The position numbers and the translations under genes are program-made. The notes under the pieces were generated by a model, which saw nothing but the letters and a program-made list of their open reading frames with translations, had not been told where the DNA came from and made no database searches. Positions 45,539 to 57,302 of a stretch of DNA of 64,000 bases are shown in pieces. How positions within the stretch are numbered: the first letter of the stretch is position 1; every line of letters begins with the position of its first letter. The stretch is from Pyrenochaeta sp. MPI-SDFR-AT-0127 (Eukaryota; Ascomycota; Dothideomycetes; Pleosporales; Cucurbitariaceae): the NCBI GenBank assembly GCA_020747015.1, contig JAGTJM010000015.1, positions 124,001 to 188,000 of the forward strand. The letters are read 5' to 3'.

Positions 45539-45976
45539 GAGGCCTGGAGAGTGGTAATGAATGGCTCACGGCCAAATATCCAAGGGGGCATGCCTTGGAG
45601 AAGGCCCGAAGGCTCTCAGGCCTTCAACCATAGGGATTAATGTTTTGTCTATGAAATGCGCATGCTAGAACGAATTTAATGAAGTAATGCTATTAACATC
45701 CAAATCGTTGTCAATGTTCAAGCTGATTATAGTGAAGAGAGAGTACGAGGGCAGCACGTGGCGGGCTTTCCCAATCCAGCCTCTTCCGGCCGCACGGACT
45801 TTGGCTGCAGCTGCAACTCTAAGGTGGCCTTTCGCGATCGTGAGCCGCGGACAGCCCGCAAATTGTCAACGTCGCTCCTTTCCCAACCCGACCCCTCCTT
45901 TCTCCTCGATTTACATTCTCTCTCGAGTTCGCAATTGGGCCCGCAGGACCCTGATTGCGCAACCTAGTTGCCCACC
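45539..45976. other. Intergenic and promoter of ERV41
   Basis: No gene seen. The last 150 bases are CT-rich (CCTTTCTCCTCG type), a common fungal promoter pattern just upstream of the start. Confidence 0.55.
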
Positions 45977-47396
45977 ATGAACGGCTTTGGGGAGCACGGG
46001 GATAGCGATGATGCTTTTGGACCTGCCAAGGGTGGGATTGTGTCGAGTTTTGACGCTTTTCGTAAGTGCTTCTCTGAAATCGAGAGGGTGGAAAGAATGG
46101 GGGTTGTTGGAGAACAACTGCTTTGACTTCAGTGCTACCCTACTCAAATCCTGTCGCAACTAGAGCTTATGCGACCTCGTTCATGCTCAAGCAGACCTCA
46201 GACTAACATATACGCAACAGCCAAAACCAAGAAGACATATCTCGTGCAAGGGCGCAATTCCTCCGCGTGGACTGTAACGCTCATTCTCACATGCATCTAC
46301 CTTTCATGGAGCGAAATATCACGCTGGCTCGCTGGAACAACCTCCCAGTCCTTCTCCGTCGAGAAAGGTGTCGCGCACGACATGCAGATTAACCTCGACA
46401 TCATCGTTGCCATGCGCTGCGCCGACCTGCACGTAAACATGCAAGACGCAGCAGGCGACCGCACACTTGCCGGCGACCTGCTCCGCAAAGACCCTACCAC
46501 TTGGGCCTCGTGGACTGGCAAGAATTCTGACAAAGGCATTCACGAGCTGAACAAGGCGGATAGCTCGCCAGGCTGGGATGAGAATTGGGATGTGCATGAG
46601 CAATTGGGCAAGGCGAAGAAGAAGAAGTTCTCCAAGACGCCGAGGGTCAGGGGCGAGACGGACAGCTGTAGATTGTTTGGCAGCCTGGACGGAAACAAAG
46701 TTCAGGGTGACTTCCATATCACTGCGAGAGGCCACGGATACATGGAATTTGGAGAACATTTGGACCACTCGAGTAAGTCACACAATCTTGGATCGAAACA
46801 CGACAAGACGCCCCCAAATATGCATGTGCTAATGACTGACCACAGCGTTCAATTTCTCCCATGTTATCCGCGAGATGTCCTTCGGCCCTTACTACCCCTC
46901 TCTCACCAACCCGCTCGACAACACCATCGCCGTAACTCCCACTGAAGCCGACCATTTCTACAAATTCCAATACTACCTCTCCATCGTACCAACCATCTAC
47001 ACCGACGATTCTTCCCTCATCCCACTCCTCGACTCTGTGAACCGCGACCCCAAGAACCACCCCGCCTCCTCCATCTTCCACACCACACACGCCATCAAGA
47101 CGAACCAATACGCCGTCACAAGCCAGTCGCATACCGTGCCAGAGACCAACGTACCGGGTATATTCGTCAAGTTCGATATTGAGCCAATTATGCTGAATGT
47201 AGTCGAGGAGTGGGGTGGCTTTTGGAGATTGATCGTGCGCCTAGTCAACGTCATCAGCGGCGTCATGGTTGCCGGCGGATGGGCATGGCAAATGTACGAC
47301 TGGAGCCTTGAGACCTGGGGCCGGAGGCAAAAGAACAGGGGACATGACATGGGCATGCTGGGTACGCCCGCCCAGGAAAAACAGTCTTGGGAGTAG
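45977..47396 (+). CDS. ERV41: Erv41/ERGIC-type ER-Golgi cargo receptor
   Basis: Component of COPII vesicles cycling between ER and Golgi; Erv41 pairs with Erv46 to retrieve ER-resident proteins. Exons 45977..46061, 46221..46772 and 46846..47396 give 395 residues, with both introns in phase. A short cytosolic N-terminus (SSFDAFPKTKKTY) leads to the first membrane segment (SAWTVTLILTCIYLSWSEI). The family block FSVEKGVAHDMQINLDIIVAM and CADLHVNMQDAAGDR follow, then a lumenal domain ending near FVKFDIEPIMLNVVEE. The second membrane segment is FWRLIVRLVNVISGVMVAGGW, and the tail is short and cytosolic. The order of elements matches Erv41/ERGIC2 proteins. Confidence 0.94.
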
Positions 47397-47971
47397 TTCA
47401 TGGGCAAGACAACGATTGGAGGGAAATAGAAAGCGGCAATTGCATCATGTGGCGTTTTGGGAGATTTTGTGGATTGAAACTGTGTGGATATATGACGGAG
47501 GACCTACAAGGAGTTTCGTTTTTGTATGGATACATTTACATATGAAAGATTTTTTTTTCAGATCCCAAGGACTTCATGTATTAGTGATTTTGTCTGTGAT
47601 TTATATCCCCCATAGTCTCTATATCACCATGCAAACTTGGACTTTCGGTTACACTGGAACGAACCTACATGTGCGTACACACTCGGACCCTGGATTTGTT
47701 GATGTTGAACAGAGACGAGCGAGGTAAAAAGAATCCAACATTGGATGAAGGCACAATGTGTACTTGAATACAATGAGACAAAGTCGATGACAAAATTGAA
47801 AGTTAAACTTCGCCACTTAGCTACTTACTGTGACGGACTCGTGACGATGCTATGCCTTGAAATAACAAAGAGAGCAGAACACTGATCGTTCTTGCATTGG
47901 TCTTTCTATGTTTCCATCTCAATTTCCACCTGCCAATGACTCTCGCGCTTGCTTGACCCTACAAGGCGCTC
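47397..47971. other. Convergent intergenic region
   Basis: 3' flanks of ERV41 and the Argonaute gene. No gene seen. Confidence 0.6.
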
Positions 47972-50900
47972 TTACATCCAAAACATAGTCCTACCAACGG
48001 TATCCTTCCATGGATTCTTTTCCAAGCCATTAGAGTAAAACTCGGTACTGGCCTTCTCGAACGTTTTCGCCTTGACTATTTTGTCCACCTCCATTCTGTC
48101 AGATTCTTCCTGCTGCTTCTCCTCAGCCGACTTCATCGTCATTTTGTCCCATTTGTCCACGGTGCGCCTAGACGAGAATTTGGCGTCGCGATTGCTCTTG
48201 TGATGTTTATCGATTTGAGCCCTGAATTCTTTCTGCTTCTTCATGTGATCCGACCCGGGGGGTGGAGCGAGGAAGTTGCGGAGATAACATCTGCTCAGTT
48301 TGTTAGTAAATCTTGTTCCAAAGGCAGTGTCAAGGAAGCATTCAGAAACATACCGGCCCCTATCGCAAAGGCGATCTGCGTAGTATGCAGGTGGAGCATA
48401 TGAGACACCCATAGTAGCACGAACATACGTGTAGCAGAGGCGGTGAGTCTATAGCGAAAGTCAGCCTTGAACTTCAGGATTAAAAAAAATTGTGAAATGG
48501 TCGAGTTGGAACCAAGCCCCCAAAGTAATTACTTACAAACAGTTGGATGTCCTTCTCAGTCATTTTCATCTCATGCTCCAAGATAAAGTAATGTGCCGAC
48601 TTCGCCGTACCCTTGATACCATCATGTGATTGAAGGTAGAAATCCTGAAAATATGGCGAAGTTACAGCGGTGTTGACAAGAGTGCCCGGCCTGCAATTTC
48701 CGTTCTTCGGTATCGCATTTGACAGAAAACTGAAGTGAGGGAAAAAGCACACATGATGACGTTTTGCGACGACGATGGCGGTCAAGTTGAATTTAGGGAC
48801 AACCACAATTTTCAAGTCCTTTGCGGCTGCAACGAAGGCCTTGCGAATCTGTGACAACTCGTGCTCTTTGACCTGGGAATATTGCTGGAGCTGGTCAATA
48901 TAATTTTAGCAATAAGGGGGAGCATGTACGCACCGAATCGCTCACACCATCGCGGTAGTACAAGATGTTCTTTGGCAACACTTTTCCATTTTGGACATAC
49001 CACGCCTTGATACGCTCAAACACCATGCCTTCGACGTCTTTGATATCCTCGCATGCAGTGTCTCGTGCTTGGAGCCGCATCGATCCAAGAAATTTGCCAC
49101 CATGCTGGTCGACTGAACCAACAATGGCGGCAATGGACGGCGTACCCAAAAGCGAGCTTGGTCCTGGATGGGTCACATCGCTATTGTCGAATGTTAGCGC
49201 AGAGTGCGGAAAGCATAGGACAGTATAAGTACTTACGCTCCAAGGACTAAAGTATCCTTCATAACCTGGCTGACTTCCTGAACGGTATGATTGATACCAT
49301 CAGCCTTCAAATTGACCTTCATCGCCACGTTCGCTAAATACTGTTCACCAAAAAGCGAGTTGCTCCTTGAATCTTCTCTGTAAACAACGCAAAGCGAATG
49401 CATATCACACGTACGATCGGCGAGATCCTTGAAGACCGAGTAAGCTCCCGTACTCTTCTTTTCCAACACGAGGATCATGAAATTGGCGCCATGGTTCTTC
49501 GCGTGGGTCATGACTTCCTTAGCCGTCTCGAAATAGTCAAAATCAGGGCATATTGTAGCCCCACAATGAGTGAGCCTTGCGGTTGCATACTTCTGTTCTG
49601 CAGCTACCTTGAATTGTTCAAAGATACGGTCTGCAGAAACACTTCGCAGTCTGGACTGACCAGAACGAGAAGGGACGATGATAGTGAAAACATTAAATGA
49701 CTTCTGAGAATTAGTCTTCCAGAACTTGAGGTTGTTCAGATTCCACTTTCCGTCCTTCAAAGCTGCCTTTCCGCTACCATAGGAAGGTGTTGGGTATGGA
49801 AGGACAGTAGCCGGAATTTCTAGCATCCGTGAATCAATCAGGATAGGGGGACAGGCAGTCTGGTGATATTTAGTATTTTAATGAATAGTCTTCTTTAAGC
49901 TGGGGCTCTAGGGAATGCAATAAAGGGGGTGTAAACTTACAAAGGGTACAAATCCATTAGCAGGTTTGAGTCCGAATGCTCCGAGTCCTTCGTGTTCGAT
50001 GAGTGTCCGAGACTCGCTAGGATGGTGGCATGCAACATCGAGCATGTTCTTAGTTAAGGCATCAGGGACCTTGCGTTTAAAGATCTGGTATGGTAAAATC
50101 TGGAGAAGCTCAGGAGGATACCACTTTGGGTTTTGACTTGTTCCACAATTGATAGCCGGTAATCCTGGCCAGCTCAAGTTGATGTTGTATGCTGTAAGGA
50201 TCAGCGAAAGTTCGCCTACAAGGTAAAAGCCTATTGATAGTACGATCTGAATGGAATCAATGTATAGAACTTACTCCTTCGGAAGTGCTCCTGCACAGTC
50301 AACGTTATGTCTAGTTGGCCATTTCGACCCTTTAATGGAAACGTCTGCTGAGAACAAGGATATCCAGTGCCTTCAATCGATTTCGTGCAGGCTTCCGTTA
50401 TTTCAATACCTGATCGCTTCTCATTACCGCTATGCTTTGGTTCGTAGGTCAGATACACCTTTAAGCCACGCAACGCTGATTCTCGTTCTGCTGTACTATT
50501 CATCGTGCAATCATCCATGAGGAAATGGCTGACTAATACAGGCTGGTAAAATGCACTGGTACAGGCATTGAGGTTGAGTAGAATCTGACCCATGCCTGGT
50601 TTGATGGAATAGAAGTACCCTCGCATTGTGCAGAGCGATGCACCAAGAGACTTATACCCCCCCGTAATGAAGAACTTGTTCGCCTTCAACGAGAAGGTGT
50701 CTCGGCTGAGTGATTTAGATATGACCATGTTCAGAACCTTGTTAGCCAACTTGATCTCGTCGTTGACATTCTGTGGATGTTAGCTCAGACTTATTCCACA
50801 TCTTCACGATTTTCATTGAAGAGAAGCTTGGACTTGTGAAACTACATAGGGTGATGCATACCTTGTTTGGATGTGCTGTTCCCTCAGAAAACTGCTGGAG

Positions 50901-51636
50901 TAGGCCCGTGTTCACTGTTCCTTTCTCCAGGAGCCACAGGCTGATGGGATCCTTTCCAGCCTTTGATGAAACAGCGAGAGGCATCAACTCACTCTTTGGA
51001 AACTGAACCCACGAGACAATGCGTTCCTTGTAATCTGTTGCGAACTGAATTTGATGATTCTTGAGGAATTCTGTGTTGTTGATGAAGTTCTGTACCAAGA
51101 TCTTCGATGTCCTCTTGCTTATCTTCTCTGGAAGGCCTTTAATTTCGTACTCGTATAGCGGCAATCTTGGATTAAGTTTGATGGCGAAGTGGTTGGTGAA
51201 AACCTTAGTATTTGGGTTGAGGAATGTCTTGCGCAGTGGAAACTCCGCTTGTGATGCATGGGTGTGAAGGCCACCAATAATCTTGTTGAATAGCGAGCTA
51301 TCAAGCGGATTACCTGATGCAGGGTTGCCAGTGGGCACGGGTACGACTTTTGCCATTTCAAGCGGGCTTCCATCAGCAGCAGTCTTGATTGGAACGTATG
51401 GACCGAGCGAAAGCCTTGATATGTCTGGCGCAGGAGGTCCTATTGCATCTGAGTCAAGCATGTCCGGAGCGTCACACAAGAGTAAACTCACCAGAAGGAC
51501 CACCATGTCCACGTCCACGTCCACGTCCACCTCTACGGCCAGGACCAAGGTCACCACGACCATGTCCACTAAAATGCGGGCGCCCAGTGCCACCACGACC
51601 TCTCCCTTGCTGACCACCATGAGGTTGCTGCGACAT
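47972..51636 (-). CDS. Argonaute (QDE-2 type)
   Basis: Small-RNA-guided RNA slicer of fungal RNA silencing. Nine minus-strand exons: 51492..51636, 50862..51439, 50275..50770, 49941..50191, 49237..49859, 48934..49180, 48537..48890, 48354..48448 and 47972..48290. All eight junctions keep phase; the product is 1035 residues. Exon 1 encodes an RGG-rich start (GQQGRGRGG and GRRGGRGRGRGHGG). N, PAZ, MID (from about SRMLEIPATVLP) and PIWI domains follow. Slicer residues are visible: D699 in GADVTHP, a candidate glutamate E742, D775 in YYRDGVSD and D923 in PPAYYADRL, so the tetrad reads DEDD as in other fungal Argonautes rather than DEDH. The C-terminal region after RNFLAPPPG is longer and more charged than in animal proteins. 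Confidence 0.95.
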
Positions 51637-52654
51637 ATCTTTCTCTCCTAAGAATCTTCCCTAGTGGACGATAACGAAGCGAATAATAACCAGCGAGTAT
51701 GGCCGTTATCACAATGTACTGAGAAAGTGATTTGGGAATCTCAACTGTGCGTGTTAGCAGCCTCTCTTTCATATACACTGCACCGCTTGCTACGGAAACC
51801 GTCCTGCTCAACGAGTGACAAGGCCAAGTGCTTGACACAAACGTTGCGGTTGGACAAACTCACCTGCTCCGAGAACTACAAACAATGGGGGTTTAGTTTA
51901 CGCGACAACGTCTTGGACCGTATATTCGTATAGTCCTTGGTGCAAACAATATGTGAGTATGTTGTTCAAGCGAATGCGTGTTGATGCTAGCGTCAGTTGT
52001 TGTGATAGCGATATGTGAAGTGGTTTTCAAGCGAATGGAAGCTGGTGGGAGTGTGATGAAGATATACTAGCGGTGAAATGAGAGACAGAAGCAACACAAT
52101 GTCTGGAAGGCACCTACCTTCTCTACTAGCCATGCGCCTTCCGACTATTTCTGGAAGGCGCGATGCGACATCTGCCATGGATACCAATGAAAGTGATGTA
52201 ATATGGAATGCCGGCACTCAGTTGTCTTGCTTAGAATCGTGACGAGGTAAAAAGATAACGAACACGGTATTAAAAAGCAAGTTCATACATATCCATACAA
52301 TCATCTACTAGAACTACCCACACGCGCACGCTATGAACAATAGTTGACACGAAAACTCGGCCAGAAGTCCAAAATCCTTCTACAGAGTCACATCAATGAT
52401 ACAGCGCAGTCCAATTTGAAGGGGTATCTCAATCCGCACACTTGTGTGTGTGTGAATCAAAGGAAGAAGACGTAGAAGAAGAAGTGAAACAAAGTAGCTC
52501 TCTGCCCAGTATCGCAGAGGGCTACAATTAGAAGATCGTAGAAGGTAAAGAAGGGGCATTACATCAAGGAAACCGGGTATATGCAGGAAGCCAGAGGAAG
52601 TGACGGGGTGCATGCAGTCATTTAGGGCGGAGATCGAGAAGGGGCGTGTAGTGT
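51637..52654. other. Intergenic, no supported gene
   Basis: 1 kb between the start of the Argonaute gene and the end of the ARF gene, both on the minus strand. It includes a short GT repeat (about 52442-52451). No coding feature seen. Confidence 0.55.
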
Positions 52655-53546
52655 CTATTTGCCGCCGGCGGGAAGCTTGACGTTGTTCGAGAGCCATGCC
52701 TTTTCGATGTTAGCAAGGGTCATAGCACCACAAGACAGTGAACCTACCAGTCCCTCAAAGATGCCCTCTCCTGTTGTCGCACAGCTAGGCTCAACTTTCC
52801 AAACGTGATCCTTGGCGATCTTGTCTAATTGCAAGCGGTCTGAGACTTCCTTTGGTCGCATGGCTGCCAGTATGTTAGCCTTCCATATATCACCTTTGGG
52901 CCTGGATGTGGTGTGAGAGGGTGCACGTACCTCCTTGGAGATCCTGCTTGTTTGCAAACACCAACAGCAGCGCATCCTTCATTTCTCTGTCTTGGATGAT
53001 TCTGGTCAATTCTGTTCGTGCCTCGTCGATACGATCGCGGTCGTTTGAGTCGATGACGAAGATGAGTCCTTGTGTTCCTGCACCCAGGCGTTAGTTCATA
53101 TGCACCAGATATGACAATGAAGCTGGGGAGTTCCGGTGAAGGTCGGGAGTCCATCCACGGTGCAGTGGATATCTGCTCGCCTACCCGGAACATTGCCTTC
53201 GCGCTTCAACATACCAGAGAAGTAATGTCTCCACAGCGGCCTGATCTTGTCCTGGCCGCCGACGTCCCAGACGTTGAATTTGGTGTTCTTGTACGTGACG
53301 GTTTCGACGTTGAAGCCGACGGTGGGGATTGTTGTGACGTCCTGGTCGAGCTTGAGCTTGTAGAGGATGGCTAGTGACGGTAGATTAGCAATTGCCATGC
53401 CGCAGCACATGGTAGGAGACCAGGGACGGCATCAGGGATCTTGGTGACATACTGGTCTTTCCCGCAGCATCCAGACCCAACATCAACAACCGCATCTCCT
53501 TGGATCCGAAGATCTTGGCCATCATCTTGGATATTGACGCGCCCAT
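52655..53546 (-). CDS. arfB: ARF-family small GTPase, ARF6/ArfB type
   Basis: Membrane-traffic GTPase; the ARF6/Arf3 group acts at the plasma membrane in endocytosis and polarity. Minus-strand exons 53453..53546, 53215..53370, 52931..53077, 52748..52863 and 52655..52699 give 185 residues. The N-terminal MGAS is the myristoylation site. P-loop LGLDAAGKT, switch I region TTIPTVGFNVETV, switch II WDVGGQDKIRPLWRHY, base-specificity motif ANKQDL and the C-terminal SCATTGEG are all intact. The start MGASISKMMAKIFGSKEMRL and the longer N-terminus compared with Arf1 favour the ARF6 group. Five exons for a short gene is typical for fungal ARFs. Confidence 0.96.
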
Positions 53547-54481
53547 CTTGTCTGATGCTCGCTATGCGCTCTCAACTTGGACTCCCCAAATTCTTCCTGA
53601 TGCAATTCGTAGGAGGGGGGAGGTAATGGCGGTGTGGATAGAGGTGCTGGGAGGAGACTACGCGAGGGTGCTCTGTTGATAGCAATTGGCGCTTTGACGG
53701 GGCAACGTGGGTGTGGAAGATGGAGCAGCGGAACAACAAGAAGCAGCGTGGGTGAAAAGACGACTCTGCGGCTTATCTGGGGGGGGGGGTGGTTCGGGGA
53801 TTTTGTGGGAATCGAGATAAAGTTTCTCGGTGGGCGTTCTCTCAGAGATGAAGCCCTCGTTCCTCAGGGTGAAACAACGCCAGGCGCGTTGCAGATCGGC
53901 AGCCAACCGACGCCCGAGCTCAAAAAAAAGGGCCCCACCGCATCGCGCAACGCTCGCTTGACACTGACAGGTCGCACCCTCATCTCACCCCAAAGGCTAC
54001 GTGCAAAATAGGGGGGAAGGGCTCCCCATATCAAGATTGGTAATCTCGTGAAGCAGAATTAAGGTGAGCCACCTGCAGCGGCTGTACTAGGGAGACATGC
54101 ACGCTTGCTGCAGAAATCTGTCGCTAGTCAATAGTCTACGGGTGCTGCGGTGCAACCTTTGCCGCCGCCGTCAATCTAAACGCATGCAGGTACGCGGAGC
54201 TACTCCTGAGATTGATAGCTGTCTACTTGCACCGGAGTGGCAAAGCCATTGGGTTTCGGGTCCCGGCGCCGAACATAGGAGATGCTGTTCAAAAGAACAC
54301 GCATACCATGTGTGCATGATTCAAGTGCGCGTTGTGACGCTTACATGTGATGCTACATGACGTGTGGTGATTTCGGAGCAGCTGGTGCTCCATCTATCCG
54401 CCCAGCCAGATAGTCACCCTTTTTGGGCGCATCCATTCCTTCGCGTGCTTGTTCGTCCAACCGCCCACTCCTAGACATGAT
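53547..54481. other. Intergenic, includes an 11-base G run
   Basis: Upstream of the ARF gene. A homopolymer of 11 G lies at 53779-53789. Small ORFs without features. No gene seen. Confidence 0.55.
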
Positions 54482-55530
54482 TCAGAATCCATCCTCGATC
54501 CCGCGCTTCTTCTCCTCTTCCAACCTCTCCCTATTCACCGTCCACCACCACTCGTGAATCTCGCTTGAAGACTCTCCCTCCTTCTCGTCCCACGGCTTCG
54601 GACTCAGAATATAATGCACATTTTTGACCTCCTCGTCCCGCCAAATCTGATGATGCACCCCTTGTGACCGCAGCGTCTTCAGTGCATTGTACGTGTACGG
54701 TAGCGCGACCCAGCGACCGTTGAACACATCACCTAGTAATGACTGGTCGGCGAAATCGTAGTCGGCCGAAGTCTCGTTGGAAAGCTGTGCAAGGATGAGG
54801 TTGTACACGGCGGAGGATGGATTAACGACTTGCAAGCCGCCGTTGGGCATGCCGAGGCCGAAGTCTGAGGGCGCTCCCTCTTTTTGTGCGATCTCTGGAC
54901 TATCATGCTGTGATGTGAATGCACAATTCTCTGGTATCCTGTCACAAGTTACTCAGCCGTTCTGACGTGTTTGGGCGGTGCAGACCCTACCAATCCTTAG
55001 GGTAGTGCGCCTTCTTAAGCGGATTACACACACAAGCATGGCTCGCTGCAAACACCTTATTTCCCTTGCCCTCCGCACTCGGTGGGTCGAGTTCCAACTC
55101 CATTAGTTCATCCATATTCCTTAGCACCAGCATGTCGCTATCCAATTGTACTACGCGATCGTATTCCTCGAGCGAGAACGGTGTCAACTTGCTCCAACAG
55201 TCGTAGAAACGTGGGTCATTGGTGAAGTCTTTCTGCGCTACTGGAAGCAGGTACTTGACGTGTTGCTTGGGTATGCCGCGCTCATCGAGAGCTTTGTGTC
55301 CTTCTGCGGGGAAGGTATCGGTATACAGGGCGATCAGTGGGTATTTAGTCCCGTGCTTCTTTAAGCTGTAATCGAGGGTGAGGAGGCCGGTGAGGTATGC
55401 CGTGTTCGTGATCAACGTTGTCCATACTGTAAAACAGTCAGTATCTCAGGCTTGTATACCAAGACCATTTCAACACACCTTTCTTTGACTTCACGCCCGC
55501 AGACTCTGTGGTAAGACTTGAGGTTGCCAT
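54482..55530 (-). CDS. GT8-family glycosyltransferase (glycogenin-like)
   Basis: Predicted retaining glycosyltransferase using UDP-sugar. Minus-strand exons 55479..55530, 54991..55426 and 54482..54938 give 314 residues, introns in phase. The first exon encodes MATSSLTTESAGVKSKK, which lacks a signal peptide, so the protein is probably cytosolic. TLITNTAYLTGLLTLDYSL is the glycogenin/galactinol-synthase-type start of the GT-A fold. The metal-binding DxD motif is in VQLDSDMLVL, and FAASHACVCNPLKKAHYP and GLQVVNPSSAVYNLIL are downstream family blocks. FADQSLLGDVFNGRWVALPYTYNAL completes the domain. Whether it primes glycogen or acts on another acceptor is not visible. Confidence 0.9.
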
Positions 55531-55928
55531 GTCTGGTCACTTTGCCTATCATGCAGCTGCTGCAAGCTTAAACAGTAATCAGTCTAACAAAGCCAGTATC
55601 TGAATGGGTTAGCAAGCGATCAAGAGAACAAATTCATTACTGTTCTGGTAGTTACAAATCAAATGTTTGGAGGGGCTAGAACGCTAAATGACGGTTGCAT
55701 CAATCACCCCGGCGAATGAGCCGATCGCGGAACCCTGTCAAGATCGTCACCATCCCACATCGCGGACGCTTGTGCATTTCCGATCGACAGCTTTCTATGA
55801 TGGCTGTTAGCATGGATGAACATATCCACTACTACCTTTATTCTGCAACTTGCATTACCACTTCCTAAATTTCCTTGTGCCCTTTACGGAATGTGTTCGA
55901 GGTTGCTCGGTTTGGAAATACTGCGACA
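55531..55928. promoter_or_regulatory. Divergent promoter of GT8 and carrier genes
   Basis: About 400 nt between two divergent starts. No clear motif recognised. Confidence 0.4.
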
Positions 55929-56985
55929 ATGGCTACCACAGTCATGAAGACCGGCGAGGCTCCCGCAGCATCTGCGGTCGTAGATCCTGCAGAGAGACAG
56001 AAGTCGCCCAAGCACTATCGTGGCTTCGTCGCAGGTGTATTCAGTGGAATAGCGAAGCTTTCCGGTAAGCAGTTCCTCTCACTACAAGCACGCAAAAGCT
56101 AATAGACCCAGTCGGCCACCCTTTTGACACCGTCAAAGTTCGCCTCCAAACGACCGACACATCGCAATTCAAAGGCCCGCTAGACTGTCTACTACAAACG
56201 ATAAGGAAAGAAGGCGTCACCGGGCTGTACAAGGGTGCTACCCCGCCGTTGGTAGGATGGATGTTCATGGACTCGATGTATGCCAAATATCACAGCAACA
56301 CTCGGCGCAGATGTTAATAGATTGATGCAGAATGCTGGGCTCTCTGAGTGTGTACAGACGCGTCCTGAACGACTCCTTTTTTAACCCACCACGCCACGGC
56401 GAGTCCCAGAACAAGCTGCCGATTGTCGGCCACGCAGCCGCAGGCACAATGGCAGGTTGGACCGTCAGCTTCATTGCCGCTCCGGTTGAGCATGTCAAAG
56501 CACGATTACAAGTGCAATACGCTGCCGACAAATCGAAACGATTATACAAAGGGCCAATCGACTGCCTCACGAAAATATACAAGGGTCACGGTGTACGAGG
56601 TGTCTACCACGGCCTCAGCGCCACATTGCTGTTCCGCACATTCTTCTGCTTCTGGTGGGGCACCTACGACCTCTTCTCCACACAGCTCAAAGCCCACACA
56701 TCGCTCTCCACCCCAGCGATAAATTTCTGGGCTGGCGGGCTGTCAGCGCAGATTTTCTGGATAACATCGTACCCATCTGATGTGGTGAAGCAGCGCATAA
56801 TGACAGACCCATTAGGGCCTGACCGAAAATTTCCGCGCTGGAGAGATGCAGCAAAAGCTGTGTATAGGGAGAAAGGGTGGAGGGGCTATTGGCGAGGTTT
56901 TGTGCCGTGCTTTCTAAGAGCTTTCCCGGCGAATGCTATGGCGCTCGTGGCATTTGAGGGCGTTATGCGAAGTTTGCCGGAATAA
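55929..56985 (+). CDS. Mitochondrial carrier family (SLC25) transporter
   Basis: Six-helix inner-membrane carrier. Exons 55929..56064, 56112..56277 and 56331..56985 give 318 residues. The three carrier signatures are present, one per repeat: HPFDTVKVRLQ, APVEHVKARLQ and YPSDVVKQRIM. In the second the usual acidic D is E. Each repeat has its second half (GLYKGATPPLVGW, GVYHGLSATLLFR, GYWRGFVPCFLR). At the first intron the ACCCAG acceptor was chosen over the earlier AATAG because it gives the family's KLSVGHPFD. The pattern resembles carnitine/ornithine-type or amino-acid carriers, but the substrate cannot be fixed. Confidence 0.93.
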
Positions 56986-57302
56986 GAGCATGAAAAGATC
57001 TACTGTTTATATACTGTTGGATGTGGGCCTCAAAGAGCTACCAACGCGCGATTGGAGAATGAACAAACGATACCCAAAGACAAGTTGAAGCAGGTGTAAG
57101 AAGTCGAAAATACTGCATAGCGATATGAAAACGAATAACGAAACAAAAGCAAGCCTATCTAACGCCGAAATGCAACCCATATGTACTCAAATATATCTAA
57201 CAACTTTCCACTTCACCATCAAACGGTACTACCCTCTTCCCTTCGTATCCAAGCCCTTTCTCCTTACCAACCGAAACGCTCTCCAATTCCTTACGTGGCT
57301 AG
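56986..57302. other. Convergent intergenic region
   Basis: 3' flanks of the carrier and Sgf29 genes; no gene seen. Confidence 0.6.

Noticed and set aside
48480..51620. Separate small proteins from the minus-strand ORFs of the Argonaute locus
   Set aside because: They join in phase across eight introns into one complete Argonaute; individual start codons are internal.
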